From assembly GCF_016595505.1 (NCBI RefSeq), contig NZ_JAENIL010000008.1:101778-165777 (forward strand): a stretch of 64,000 nucleotides of DNA, in the 5' to 3' direction. Positions 15,913 to 25,387 of this stretch are shown here, in pieces. The stretch comes from Pelagicoccus mobilis (GTDB lineage Bacteria; Verrucomicrobiota; Verrucomicrobiia; Opitutales; Opitutaceae). The notes under the pieces were generated by a model. The model searched no databases and was not told the DNA's origin. It was given only the letters and a program-made list of their open reading frames with translations. The translations under genes were made by a program, and so were the position numbers. Positions within the stretch are counted from its first letter, which is position 1. Every line of letters starts with the position of its first letter.

Positions 15913-18699
15913 TTAGAGCTTCCAGCTGTAGCCGAGCTTAGCTGAGAAAGAGTAGGTTTCGAACTGACGCATGCGGCTTGGAGAGCCGTAGTAGGCTTGG
16001 AATGGCTCGTCGTTGAGATTGATCATTTCGAGGAAGACGGAGCTTTGCTCGTCGATCTTGTAGACCGCCTTTGCATCGAGTTGGAAGTGGGAGTCAACGT
16101 ACTCATCCTCGATTGGATCGCCTTCAGCGGAATCGAGGTACTCGCCACGGTGGGTGCCTGCGAGGCGGAACATGAAGTGCTCGTTTTCATAGGAGAGGGT
16201 AAGATTGAAGATTTCTTCAGGTTGCTTGAGCAATGGTGCTTCTTCGCCTTCTTCTTCGTAGATCGCATCCGCGTTGCTGAAGGTGAGGTTCGTATCGATG
16301 CTGAAGCCTTGGAGAGCTTCCGCTAGCAGGCCGAGTTCCTGATTCCAGATGAGCTCGAGCCCGAGGATCGTCGCGTTTTCGCCATTTTGCGGAGTGCTTA
16401 CTTTGAAGCCGTCTGCGTTGTCGAAATTCGTCATGTACACGAAGGAGTCGATATCCTTGTAGAAGACGTTGGCAGCGAAGAGTCCTAGCTTCTCGTTGTA
16501 TTTCTCGAAAGAGAGGTCGAGATTAATGGATTCGTATGGATCGAGGTTTGGGTTGCCTCTTTCTACTTCTTCGTCTGTACGGTTGGTTTCTGTCGAGATA
16601 GAGGAGTCGCTGAACTTTGGGCGAGCGATCGTGTTTGAGGCAGACGCTCGGATGATCGTGGTGTCGTCGAGTGCGTATCGAGAGTTCAAGGACAAGAGAA
16701 TGTCGGTGTAGTCGTTGTCGGAGCTGATGCGATTCAGCTCGTAGAGTTCTTCTATTTCGCCGTCGATTTCTTCTTCCCAAGTGACGAGCTCGAATCCTGT
16801 TGTTTCGAAGTCGGTTTGCTCTACGCGAGCTCCTCCGGTAATCGTCCACTTTCCGGTTTCGATTTCGGCCATGCCGTAGGCAGCGAGAACGTCTTCGGTC
16901 GTGTCATAGTCCGCTAGGGTTGAGTCGATGTCGGATTCGTCATCGTACTGGAGATTCGAGAATTCGCTGTTGAAGAGGTTGCGAACTGCTTGCGGGTCGT
17001 ACTGGAGATAGGCGCTGCCTCCGGTAAGGTAAGGGTAACGGCTGCCGGTTGTTGTGAGGCCAGCGGCGGTTGGCGTGTCTCCATCGCCGTCCCAGCTGTA
17101 GATGGCTACGTCGTTGTCGCGGTTCTTGTCTTTGGTGCGATATTTGAAACCGAACTTTACGAAACCTGGGTTGTCGCCGAAATCGAGGAAACGCATCGCA
17201 TCGAACTTAAGGGCGATTTCCTCTTCTTCTGTGAGGTTGTTTTCCGCAACGAACTCGTCGAGTTCGAAGTTGGCTGGATCGAAGATGTCGGAACCGCCGT
17301 CAACTGTGACGCGAGGCTCGAAGGAGTTGGAGAAATCGTAGCTGAAGTCGCTGTCTTCGCCATTGCGGAAATCTGTGTCGAGTCGATCTGGCTCGTTTTC
17401 CTCCGCGGTGGAGAGTGAGGCCTTGTAGTTGAAGCGCCAGTCGTCGACGCGCGTTTCGCCACCGAGGGAGAACGCGAGGATTTCTTGTTCTTCGAAACGG
17501 TCCTTGAGATCGCGGTCCGTTTTGTTTGCTCCTGTCACGGAGGCGGTGGTATCGCTCAGTGTCTCGATGGTGCCGCGTTCTGGCTTAATTTCCGTGCGGT
17601 GGCGGTATTCTTCGTCGCTGAAGTAGTTGTAAGTTCCCCGAGCATACAAGCGGGTCGTGTCGTTCGGGAGGTGCTCGAAGTTGAGGCTTAGGGATTTGCG
17701 CTCGCGAGTCACGTCGTATTGGCGGAACTCGATTTCTGGGGCGAAGAATCCTGTAGAGCCGTCTTCAGCTTCTTCGCTTGCGCTCCAAGGTCCGTCGACT
17801 TCGATGTTGTCGGAGCCGAATTCTCGTTCTTGGTAGCTGGTGGATACGACGTATCCAGAATTTCCTTCACTACCGAAAGTGTCGGTGTATGTGCCGGCGA
17901 ACATGAAGGATGTTTCGTCAACGAGGTCGTTGTAGAGAAGCTGCGCCTTGGCGGAGGCGAAACGTTCACCCTGGTCGAACGGGCTAAGCGTCTTGATGTT
18001 GACGCTACCGCCAATGGCGTCGCCGTCCATGTCGGGCAAGAAGGTCTTGCGAATTTCGAGCTGGTCGAGGAGGTCAGTTGGGATGACGTCGAGGGCGACC
18101 TTGCGTGTGTCGCCTTCCGGAGAGGCGAGCGCGACGCCGTCGAGCGAGATATTGTTGAGGTCTGAATCTATGCCTCTGATCACGACGTAGCGGCCTTCTC
18201 CTTGGTCGCGTTCAATGGATACGCCCGATACTCGTTGAAGGGCTTCGGCCGCGTTTTCATCGGGGAACTGACCGAGAGCGTCGGAGGCAACCGTGTTGAC
18301 GAGGTTGGAGGAGTTGCGTTGAAGGTTGAGGGCTCGCGCGGAGGCGGACTTTACTCCTGTAACGACAAATGGATCGAGATCTACGATGTCTCGGCCGAGT
18401 TCAGCGGAGAGAGTCGCGATGCCACCTTCTTCAACGGTGACGCTGACGGTCTCGTCTCCAAGTCCAAGGTAAGAGATGCGCAAGGCGTAGGTGCCGGGAG
18501 CGATGTTTTGAATGACGAACTTGCCTTGTTCATCGGAGGCTGTGCGTATCCCGTTGTCTAATACGGTAATGCTTGCTCCTTCGATCGGGCCATAGCCGTT
18601 GTGGGCGGAAACATCGCCGACGATGGTCTCGGCTTGAGCGATGTTGAGCGCGAGGCCTGCTGACAGGCTTGCGAATAGTTTTCCAGTGGTGAGCTTCAT
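15913..18699 (-). CDS. TonB-dependent receptor with CarboxypepD-like N-terminal domain
   Basis: A 928-aa outer-membrane receptor. After the signal peptide (to about 24) comes a carboxypeptidase-regulatory-like Ig domain (about 24-105). Next are a possible TonB box (LDPFVVTGVKS), a plug (about 120-240, GQFPDENAAEALQRVSGVSIERDQGEGR), and a long barrel ending in an aromatic C-terminal strand (KLGYSWKL). It is expected to import a ligand larger than a porin passes. The downstream phytase-like gene suggests phytate or a phosphorylated inositol. On the minus strand a TTGACA (complement of 18771-18776) could be a -35 element; no clear Pho box was found. Confidence 0.85.
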   Translation of the reverse strand: MKLTTGKLFASLSAGLALNIAQAETIVGDVSAHNGYGPIEGASITVLDNGIRTASDEQGKFVIQNIAPGTYALRISYLGLGDETVSVTVEEGGIATLSAELGRDIVDLDPFVVTGVKSASARALNLQRNSSNLVNTVASDALGQFPDENAAEALQRVSGVSIERDQGEGRYVVIRGIDSDLNNISLDGVALASPEGDTRKVALDVIPTDLLDQLEIRKTFLPDMDGDAIGGSVNIKTLSPFDQGERFASAKAQLLYNDLVDETSFMFAGTYTDTFGSEGNSGYVVSTSYQEREFGSDNIEVDGPWSASEEAEDGSTGFFAPEIEFRQYDVTRERKSLSLNFEHLPNDTTRLYARGTYNYFSDEEYRHRTEIKPERGTIETLSDTTASVTGANKTDRDLKDRFEEQEILAFSLGGETRVDDWRFNYKASLSTAEENEPDRLDTDFRNGEDSDFSYDFSNSFEPRVTVDGGSDIFDPANFELDEFVAENNLTEEEEIALKFDAMRFLDFGDNPGFVKFGFKYRTKDKNRDNDVAIYSWDGDGDTPTAAGLTTTGSRYPYLTGGSAYLQYDPQAVRNLFNSEFSNLQYDDESDIDSTLADYDTTEDVLAAYGMAEIETGKWTITGGARVEQTDFETTGFELVTWEEEIDGEIEELYELNRISSDNDYTDILLSLNSRYALDDTTIIRASASNTIARPKFSDSSISTETNRTDEEVERGNPNLDPYESINLDLSFEKYNEKLGLFAANVFYKDIDSFVYMTNFDNADGFKVSTPQNGENATILGLELIWNQELGLLAEALQGFSIDTNLTFSNADAIYEEEGEEAPLLKQPEEIFNLTLSYENEHFMFRLAGTHRGEYLDSAEGDPIEDEYVDSHFQLDAKAVYKIDEQSSVFLEMINLNDEPFQAYYGSPSRMRQFETYSFSAKLGYSWKL

Positions 18700-18919
18700 A
18701 GCTTAGGTAGGTGTAGTTTGTTGGTAAGCGAATCGCTTCTGTTCGGATGCACACGTTAGCGAGCTATGACTGTCAACGCGGATAGGGGGCTGTTTCTATC
18801 TTGTTGCCTGCCTGAAATCCGGCTGTAACGAAGCCGCACGTTTCGGGGCTGTTTTCGAGTTTTTGTTACGAAAAGGAGTCCGGATTTGAGAATCGCTTCA
18901 GTCGTGTTAGGGTTTGGCT

Positions 18920-19951
18920 ATGATCATACCTAAGACCCCAAAACTTACCGATGCCCAATTGGGTGAACTTCGCTCGATTGTAGGCGACTTTGACTGTTCG
19001 ATCCAGGTTATCGAGGGCGCGGGGCAAAACGTGTATGCGATTGTTGGGGACGAGCGGCACGAGTTGATGATCAATCGGATCGAGGGGCTCCCGTATGTAG
19101 ACAGGGTGGATACCATCCAGTCGCCGCATAAGCTTCTGGATATTCGGTCTGAGCTGAAGAACCACCGGGTGTCTTTTGGCGGTGTCGAGCTCGGCAAGGA
19201 ACTGCTGTTGATCGGGGGGCACTGTACGGTGGATCCAAAGGAGCCGAACAAGTATTTCGAGACGGCGGCTGCTCTGAAGGAGGTTGGAATTCACGCGTTG
19301 CGAGGCGGCGTCTGGAAACCGCGAACCAATCCTTACTCGTATCAGGGGGATGTTAAAGCTCTTGATATCTTGATGGAGGCGTCGGCTCGCACGGGCTTGC
19401 CGGTCAATGCGGAAGTGATGGATGAGGAGCAGCTAGACATCGCTCTGGATGCAGGCGTGCACATGCTGCAGGTGGGGACTCGGAACGCCTTGAACTACTC
19501 GTTGCTACGCCAGATAGGGCAAAAGGTAGCCGGGCGCGATACGGTGGTGCTGCTGAAGCGGGGGCGGCACATGGGGCCGGTAAACGAGTTTATTTCCGCG
19601 GCGGAGTATATTGTGACCTTTGGCAATCCCAACGTGGTGCTTTGTCCGAGGGGGACGCTGCCGGGGCTTGAAGGTTATCGGAATCATCCGGACGAGTGCA
19701 TCACGCCGCTTCTAAAGGAACGCACTTGGGCTCCTGTCGTGGCGGACCCTTCGCACGCGGTGGGCAAGGCGATGTATGTAGAGTCGTGTAGTATGGCCGC
19801 GGTGGCCTATGGTGCTGACGGACTCTGTATCGAGTCGAACGTAGACCCGAAAAACGGCTTGGGAGACGACCCGAAACAAGCGATCACGCCGGAAGCATTT
19901 GGAGCTTTGGCAAAGAAGTGTCGCATGATTTGGGATATGAGACGGGTCTGA
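18920..19951 (+). CDS. aroF: 3-deoxy-7-phosphoheptulonate synthase (DAHP synthase, AroF-type)
   Basis: A 343-aa enzyme that joins phosphoenolpyruvate and erythrose 4-phosphate in the first step of the shikimate pathway. The N-terminal 90 residues form a ferredoxin-like regulatory domain, as in Thermotoga-type enzymes. The barrel shows RGGVWKPRTNPYSYQG, the metal and substrate loop LLKRG, and VVADPSHAVG. I prefer the ATG at 18920 to the TTG at 18914. The other genes of aromatic biosynthesis are not here. The N-terminal domain suggests feedback control by Tyr or Phe. Confidence 0.92.
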   Translation: MIIPKTPKLTDAQLGELRSIVGDFDCSIQVIEGAGQNVYAIVGDERHELMINRIEGLPYVDRVDTIQSPHKLLDIRSELKNHRVSFGGVELGKELLLIGGHCTVDPKEPNKYFETAAALKEVGIHALRGGVWKPRTNPYSYQGDVKALDILMEASARTGLPVNAEVMDEEQLDIALDAGVHMLQVGTRNALNYSLLRQIGQKVAGRDTVVLLKRGRHMGPVNEFISAAEYIVTFGNPNVVLCPRGTLPGLEGYRNHPDECITPLLKERTWAPVVADPSHAVGKAMYVESCSMAAVAYGADGLCIESNVDPKNGLGDDPKQAITPEAFGALAKKCRMIWDMRRV

Positions 19952-20007
19952 GAGCGAGGCGTTTGGAAAACGTTTCGAGTTCTTGCTTGAGGCGGGTTAC
20001 GGAGGTG

Positions 20008-20835
20008 ATGCATGGTGACGGCATGGAAGATTCCCTCGAATCGAGAATCGCTTTCGGCAAAAAGGTCGTGCTTGAGAAGGTCGAGTACTTTCGGGCTCAG
20101 TTTGGCGATGTGGCCAGCCAATGGAAGTTCGATGGCTCGCGTGTGACGGAAGCGGATTTGCATCTTTCTAAGGTGTTCGCGGAAGCGATGCAGGAGGCGT
20201 TTCCTAGCGACCAATTTTTTAGCGAGGAGCTTGAGCACGGCGAAGAGGCGATCGAGGTTCGTCCCGGTTTCTCTTGGCTTCTTGATCCGATTGACGGAAC
20301 GAATAACTTTGCTCGCAGCATTCCGAACTGCTCGATCTCGCTGGCCTTGTTGAAGGACGGGAATCCGATTTACGGATACATCTACGACCATGGTACAGGC
20401 AAACTGATTCATGGCGGCGTAGGCTATGGGCTTTGGCTTGATGATCAGAGGGTCCAACGCAAGGAGTCGGACGTGAATGGCCAAAGCTTGATCGCGACTC
20501 AAACCTTAGCTTCAGATGAGGCTCTCAAGGATGATGATGCGATCCGGATGTCCTTCAAGCTGCGTGCGTTTGGTAGCAGCGCGATTCACATGGGTTACAC
20601 TGCATTGGGGTGGCTCGATGGAGTGATCGCGCATCGGGTGAAGGCTTGGGATATCGCAGGCGGGATGCCTCTGCTTGCCGCGGTTGGCGGAAGTACTCGT
20701 TTTTTTGATACGGAAGTCTTTCCTCTGAAGACCTTTAATTCCAAGGGCAAGGGCTTCAGTCATATCGCGGGTTCGCACGAACTTTGCGATCGGATCGAAA
20801 AGACAATTGGTAAGTCGACGCAGTACCGCTGGTAA
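20008..20835 (+). CDS. Inositol monophosphatase-family enzyme
   Basis: About 276 aa. Characteristic motifs are EELEHGEE (metal-binding Glu), WLLDPIDGTNNF (the DPIDGT signature) and the C-terminal AWDIAGGMPLLAA (WDxAAG-like). These fit Mg-dependent Li-sensitive phosphatases such as SuhB, HisN-like histidinol phosphatase, or CysQ; the exact substrate is unclear. GGAGG at 20001-20005 is only two bases before the ATG at 20008; a start at 20023 (MEDSLESR) with GGTGA upstream is equally likely. It follows DAHP synthase by about 56 bases and may be co-transcribed, which is compatible with a histidinol-phosphatase-like role but not proof. Confidence 0.8.
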   Translation: MHGDGMEDSLESRIAFGKKVVLEKVEYFRAQFGDVASQWKFDGSRVTEADLHLSKVFAEAMQEAFPSDQFFSEELEHGEEAIEVRPGFSWLLDPIDGTNNFARSIPNCSISLALLKDGNPIYGYIYDHGTGKLIHGGVGYGLWLDDQRVQRKESDVNGQSLIATQTLASDEALKDDDAIRMSFKLRAFGSSAIHMGYTALGWLDGVIAHRVKAWDIAGGMPLLAAVGGSTRFFDTEVFPLKTFNSKGKGFSHIAGSHELCDRIEKTIGKSTQYRW

Positions 20836-21069
20836 GCAGATCGGACGACCGTGAAAAATGTAACGTTGCCTTTTTCGCGGTGGCGTTTGGCTGGAGTTAG
20901 AGCATTTTTCTTATGAACAGGCGCTAGGTTGCGCTGACTGACCCAGTCAGCCGCAATGCAGGATCAAGGGTCCACGGCGGCCTGCAAACTATGTTCTTGA
21001 ACTAAACATGGGGAGGCCGGCCTATCTTCCGATCATAGGAAGAATACGCCAATTCAAAAGAAAAGTGCT
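20836..21069. other. Structured convergent intergenic region
   Basis: A 234-base gap between two convergent genes with three nested or adjacent inverted repeats. TTGCG-CTGACT (20929-20939) pairs with AGTCAG-CGCAA (20945-20956, one bulge). TGCAGG near 20957 pairs with CCTGCA near 20982. GGCCGGCC (about 21015) adds a palindrome. No T tract follows, so this is not a simple intrinsic terminator. Confidence 0.5.
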
Positions 21070-22866
21070 CTAGAAACTCCAGATTTGTGGGATCAAGGTG
21101 ACGGCGATGGCGAAGCAAATGATGTTTAGCGGTCCGCCGACCTTTATGAAGTCCGAGAAACGGTAGCCACCAGCACCGTAGACGTAGGTGTTGGTTTGGT
21201 AGCCGATTGGTGTTGAGAAGCTTGCTGAGGCGGCGATCGCGACCGTCATGAGGAAGGGTTTCATGTCGACGCCGAGTGTTTGTGAAATGCCGACGGCGAG
21301 GGTCGCCATGAGGACTGCGGCGGCGTTGTTGGAAAGAACCTCAGTGAGGATGTTCGTCAGCAAATAGAGGCATGCTAGCATGACGTAGGGACGAACTTCC
21401 TCGGTGGTGAAGAGGGTGACTGCCGATATTAGGTGATCGGCCAACCAGGTGGAGGCTCCCGTTTCGGCCATGGCCATACCTAGGCTGAGCATGCCGAAAA
21501 TGATAAAGAGGATGTTCCACTGTACCGCTGCGTAGCCGTCTTTGGGGCGGAGGCAGTTGGTGAGGAAAAGGAATGCGCAGGCGATAACGGCGGCGACTTC
21601 GATTCCCGCGAATCCCGATGAGGCGCAGGCGACAACTCCGGTGATGGCGGCGATGACGGCGAAGCTTTTGCGTTTGTCGGATTTGGAAGGGACCGCCCGG
21701 TTTTCCATGAGGATGATATCCTCGCTGCCGCTCATGTTTTGGATGGCTTCGTCGGTACCGAGGAGCAGGAGGGTGTCGCCGAATTCGAGCCTTAGAGTGC
21801 CCAGCTGGTCGCGCAGATTTTTGCCGTTTCGGTGGATCGCGAGAACGACGAGTCGGTAACGTTGGCGAAAGTTCACCTCTTCGAGGGTTTTGCCCAGAAT
21901 CTCGGAATTGGGACCGAGAATTCCTTCTACGATCAAGCCTTCATGGGCGTTGATGTGCTCGAGTCCGAGCTCCCGTTCGGCGGCGAGGTCGATGCCTTCG
22001 ATGCTGCGGGCTTGGGCAAGTCCAGAGGCGCGGCAGGCGAGGAAGAGGCGGTCACCGTCCATGAGCTTGATTTCGTGCATGCGGCCTTGGAGGGAGACGC
22101 CTGAACGGACGAGATCGATGACGCGCACGCCGCTGGTGCGTTTGAAGCCTGCTTCCTTGAGCGTTTTTCCGATGGCGGAGGAGTCTGAGTTGACGAACGC
22201 TTCCGCGATGTACTCGCGGCGTTCCTCTTCGGAGAGGATCGAGGTCAGCGTTTCACGCCATGGGAGTAGTTTGTTGCCGAATACGAGCAGGTAGAGGATT
22301 CCGGCCCCGAAGAGCGGAATGCCGATGAAGGCGAATTCGAACATGCCGAGGGCCTCTCCGCCCACTCCTTCGGCGACGCCGCTCACGATGATATTGGTGC
22401 TGGTGCCGAGGAGAGTGCAGGTGCCTCCGAGAATGGAGGCGTAGGAGAGCGGGATAAGGACCTTTGAGCCGGCTACACCGATCTTGCTGGAGAGCGTGAG
22501 CACGATCGGGAGCATTACGACGACCACCGGGGTATTGTTGATGAAGCCGGAGAGTATCCCGACCAAGACCATGATGATGAGCAGGAAGGGCCGGTAGGTG
22601 AGCTTGCTTAATCCTTGCAGCTTCTGGCTCATCGAGGCGATCAACCCTGTCTTATCGAGGGCGGCGCTAAGGATGAACATCGCTCCTACGGTGATGGGAG
22701 CTTTGTTTGAAAACACTTTGAAGGCTTGCTCGGAAGAGAGAATTCCGGAGGCGAGCAGGATCGCGAAGACGGAAAGGGCGGTGACATCGGCAGGCACCTT
22801 TTCCCAGACGAAGCTGACCAGGGTCAGTACTAGCAGGACGAATACGAATGCGATTTCCCAAGTCAT
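21070..22866 (-). CDS. SLC13/DASS-type permease with two RCK_C domains
   Basis: A 598-aa membrane transporter. Two groups of hydrophobic segments (about 1-195 and 400-598) carry the paired family motifs INNTPVVVVMLPI and SNNAAAVLMAT. Between them are two RCK_C (TrkA_C) regulatory domains (about 205-290 and 295-375; AFVNSDSSAIGKTLKEAGF and GPNSEILGKTLEEVNF repeats). This layout is common in bacterial SLC13-like permeases that move sulfate, dicarboxylates or related anions; the substrate cannot be told. It is separated from the cytochrome oxidase assembly genes by 53 bases on the same strand and could share their transcript. Confidence 0.85.
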   Translation of the reverse strand: MTWEIAFVFVLLVLTLVSFVWEKVPADVTALSVFAILLASGILSSEQAFKVFSNKAPITVGAMFILSAALDKTGLIASMSQKLQGLSKLTYRPFLLIIMVLVGILSGFINNTPVVVVMLPIVLTLSSKIGVAGSKVLIPLSYASILGGTCTLLGTSTNIIVSGVAEGVGGEALGMFEFAFIGIPLFGAGILYLLVFGNKLLPWRETLTSILSEEERREYIAEAFVNSDSSAIGKTLKEAGFKRTSGVRVIDLVRSGVSLQGRMHEIKLMDGDRLFLACRASGLAQARSIEGIDLAAERELGLEHINAHEGLIVEGILGPNSEILGKTLEEVNFRQRYRLVVLAIHRNGKNLRDQLGTLRLEFGDTLLLLGTDEAIQNMSGSEDIILMENRAVPSKSDKRKSFAVIAAITGVVACASSGFAGIEVAAVIACAFLFLTNCLRPKDGYAAVQWNILFIIFGMLSLGMAMAETGASTWLADHLISAVTLFTTEEVRPYVMLACLYLLTNILTEVLSNNAAAVLMATLAVGISQTLGVDMKPFLMTVAIAASASFSTPIGYQTNTYVYGAGGYRFSDFIKVGGPLNIICFAIAVTLIPQIWSF

Positions 22867-22919
22867 TGGAAGGTATTAGCGGGGCAGAGGATCTGTTTTT
22901 AGCTCGCTGTGCAGCTAGG

Positions 22920-23360
22920 TCAAGCTGCGGCTGGCTGCGGGTACCAGACGTATAGGAAGAAGTAGACGAGCACGCCGGTGATGGATACGTAGAGCCAAAT
23001 GGGGTAGGTGATGCGACCCCATTTCCTATGAAGTTCGCGTCGGTTCTTGATACCGAGGTAGGCTGTCCGGAAAACGAGCACGGGGATCGCTGCTGCTAGC
23101 AATACGTGGGTAAGCAGCATGATGTAGTAGACGTAGCGAATTGCTCCTTCGCCGGCGAAGGGCGTATTGGCGGCTCCCATGAGCCACTTGTGGTAAAGGT
23201 ATCCTGCGAGAAAGGCCCCGGACACGAGGATGGACGCTCCCATGAAGAAGCGATGAAGTCCCTCCTTGCCGAGTTTGATTGAAGTGATCCCGGCGATGAT
23301 CAGTACGGTGGCGACCGCGTTTAGGGAGGCGTTGAGAGCTGGGATGTCGCTGGTTTCCAT
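22920..23360 (-). CDS. DUF420 membrane protein (cytochrome oxidase assembly, CtaM-like)
   Basis: A 146-aa protein with four hydrophobic segments and a conserved HR..M / HKW..G / LLTHVLLA pattern of the DUF420 family. In Gram-positive bacteria a homologue (CtaM) is needed for heme-copper oxidase biogenesis. The start at 23360 follows ctaB by about 10 bases, which supports the same role here. Confidence 0.8.
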   Translation of the reverse strand: METSDIPALNASLNAVATVLIIAGITSIKLGKEGLHRFFMGASILVSGAFLAGYLYHKWLMGAANTPFAGEGAIRYVYYIMLLTHVLLAAAIPVLVFRTAYLGIKNRRELHRKWGRITYPIWLYVSITGVLVYFFLYVWYPQPAAA

Positions 23361-23369
23361 GATTCGACT

Positions 23370-24305
23370 CTAGAAGAGTATCCAGCGGTCAATTACGAGC
23401 GTAAAAAGGACTGCTGGCAGGTAGAAAATCGAATTGAAGAAGAGCTTGCGCGCAGAGCTGTCGCGGTTGGAAGCGGTTGCGAAGGTTATGGACCTCACGA
23501 GCATCCAGATGCCGAATACGGCTGCCACGGTGGTGTAGAGCCAGCTGCAGAGCCCGAGGAAGATAGGGAGAACGCTCACGGCGAGCAAAGCGACAGCGTT
23601 GATAGTCGCCCAAATGCCCGCTTTCCGCCCGCTCGGGTCGACTACGGTGAGCATGGGGAAGCCGGCGGATTCGTAGTCTTTGCGGAACGTCCAAGCGATC
23701 GCCATAAAGTGAGGGATTTGCCAGAAGGAGAGGATTGCGAAGAGAATCCAGCCCAGGGCGGAGATGCCACCTTCTGCTGAAGCCCAGCCAATGAGCGGTG
23801 GCAGCGCGCCGGGAAGGGCTCCGATTTCCGTGGCCCAGCGGGTTTTTAGCTTCAGGGGGGTGTAGATCGCGGTGTAGGTGAGAATGGTGGCGAAGCCGAG
23901 GGCGCCAGCGAGGTAGTTCGCCCCAAAGGTGAGGGCGGCGACCCCGATGATGGATAGGGCGACGCCGAGCCACAATGCGATGGAAGGAGAGACTTGGCCG
24001 GCTGGCAGAGGGCGCTCGCGGGTGCGCTTCATGAGAGCGTCTGTCCCGCGTTCGATATATTGGTTGAGCGTCGCGGCTCCGGCGGCGCAGATGGCGGTGC
24101 CGCCTAGGAAGAAGATGAGAACGCTCAGGTCACGCTCCGGCAAGGCGGCGAGGTAGCCGACGAGGGCGGTGATGACGGAGAGCAGGCTGAGGCGAGGCTT
24201 GGTGAGCTCGTAGTAAGCGGACCAGGCGATGGCTTTGTTTTCGGAACGCTCGGACAAAGTGGAAGCGGGAGTCAGGTCGACTCTTTCTGTAGGTTCTAGG
24301 CTCAC
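23370..24305 (-). CDS. ctaB: Protoheme IX farnesyltransferase (heme O synthase)
   Basis: A 311-aa UbiA-superfamily enzyme that adds the farnesyl group to heme B to make heme O. It has about nine transmembrane segments and the conserved TLNQYIERGTDALMKRTRERPLP motif (Asp-rich substrate motif NxxxDxxxD variant) plus YTPLKLKTRWATEIGALPGALPP. The start is GTG at 24305, two bases from the ctaA stop, so the two are tightly coupled. The product heme O is used by the upstream heme A synthase. Confidence 0.93.
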   Translation of the reverse strand: MSLEPTERVDLTPASTLSERSENKAIAWSAYYELTKPRLSLLSVITALVGYLAALPERDLSVLIFFLGGTAICAAGAATLNQYIERGTDALMKRTRERPLPAGQVSPSIALWLGVALSIIGVAALTFGANYLAGALGFATILTYTAIYTPLKLKTRWATEIGALPGALPPLIGWASAEGGISALGWILFAILSFWQIPHFMAIAWTFRKDYESAGFPMLTVVDPSGRKAGIWATINAVALLAVSVLPIFLGLCSWLYTTVAAVFGIWMLVRSITFATASNRDSSARKLFFNSIFYLPAVLFTLVIDRWILF

Positions 24306-24307
24306 GC

Positions 24308-25354
24308 TTATGCTGTTTGGCCGACTGTCGACGGTGGTTTGCCTGTCCGGCTGTTAGCGGCAGCGACCGGTGTGGCGGCCTGGTTAGAAATTGGTTTCGA
24401 GCTTCTGTACGTCATTGACCAGCAAAGGGCTAAGGTGAAAGCCCCGTTGAGCATATGCAAGGTCGTGACGTGTTCGTTGCGCACTTTCCAGATAACGAGC
24501 GCTCCAAGCAGTACTTGTATTAACAGAAGCGCTAGCAATCCGGCGGCCGACTTGCCTAACGCTTTGCGTCCGGCGGCGTCTTTCCAGACGCGGATGCAGA
24601 AGAGGACGATGGCGATGGTGACGATGACTGCCCCGACTCGGTGGGCGAAGTGGATGCCGATCGCGAAATTGAAAACGGGAGGTATGAGGGTCTCGTGCGG
24701 CGTGAGCGGAAACGTGGGAATGGCTAGCCCTGCATGGGCGTGACGCATGATGGCGCCGACTATGAGTTGGAGGACGATGGTCCCGCATGCCAGGTAGCCG
24801 TAAGTGAGGAGACTGCTGGAGGGCTGGGCGCTGAAACCAGCGTTTTTTTCGATCCAGGAGCGACTGTTGGAAATGACGAATGCGACGAGCAGGCAAAGGA
24901 AAAGCTGAGCGAGCGTGGCGTGGGCGACGGCGAAGCTTTGAGCGTAGAGGTTGTGGTCGATCTGCAGGTTGAGGGTGTCGAGCTTTACTCGAAGACCGCC
25001 TAGCAGCCCTTGGAAGATGACTAGCACGACCAGCCAGTTGCCCATCTTTCGCGAATTTTTAGCGGCTTTGCCGAGGTGAGCAGCGACGCAAAGCCCGATC
25101 GAGAGAAGTCCCATCACCATGCCGAGGAGCCGGTGAGAGTGCTCGGCTGCCATGTCCTTGTTTTCCAGCCAACCGTCCGGGTTTATGGAACCGTTGGAGA
25201 GCGGCCAATCGAGGAATGCCATTCCTGCCCGAATCGTGGTGGTGAAACCGCCAGCGTAGAGGAGGAAAGTGATCCAGACCAGCGACGCGAAACCGAACCA
25301 GAACAGGGCTGGTCGGTAGCAAGTTTTCTCTAGGCTGTCGGCTTTTGCTGGCAT
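24308..25354 (-). CDS. ctaA: Heme A synthase (CtaA/COX15 family)
   Basis: About 348 aa with eight transmembrane segments, converting heme O to heme A for an aa3-type oxidase. The first half shows the TRAGMAFLDWPLSNGSINP segment, EHSHRLLGM (heme ligand His), and a second EHVTTLHMLNGAF/HFAHRVGA pair. I chose the ATG at 25354 (MPAKADSL). A longer frame upstream would overlap the divergent sco gene and has non-coding composition. It heads the ctaA-ctaB-DUF420 operon. Confidence 0.88.
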   Translation of the reverse strand: MPAKADSLEKTCYRPALFWFGFASLVWITFLLYAGGFTTTIRAGMAFLDWPLSNGSINPDGWLENKDMAAEHSHRLLGMVMGLLSIGLCVAAHLGKAAKNSRKMGNWLVVLVIFQGLLGGLRVKLDTLNLQIDHNLYAQSFAVAHATLAQLFLCLLVAFVISNSRSWIEKNAGFSAQPSSSLLTYGYLACGTIVLQLIVGAIMRHAHAGLAIPTFPLTPHETLIPPVFNFAIGIHFAHRVGAVIVTIAIVLFCIRVWKDAAGRKALGKSAAGLLALLLIQVLLGALVIWKVRNEHVTTLHMLNGAFTLALCWSMTYRSSKPISNQAATPVAAANSRTGKPPSTVGQTA

Positions 25355-25387
25355 CTTCGTTACGGATCGTTTGTTTACCGTGGCGTC

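Noticed and set aside
18700..18919. Pho box upstream of the receptor-phytase operon
   Set aside because: CTGTCAA and CTGTTTC words occur but not as the expected tandem repeat with an 11-base period.
23389..23973. Arg/His-rich minus-strand frame inside ctaB
   Set aside because: Shifted frame of a conserved membrane enzyme; very high Arg/Pro content and no start signal.
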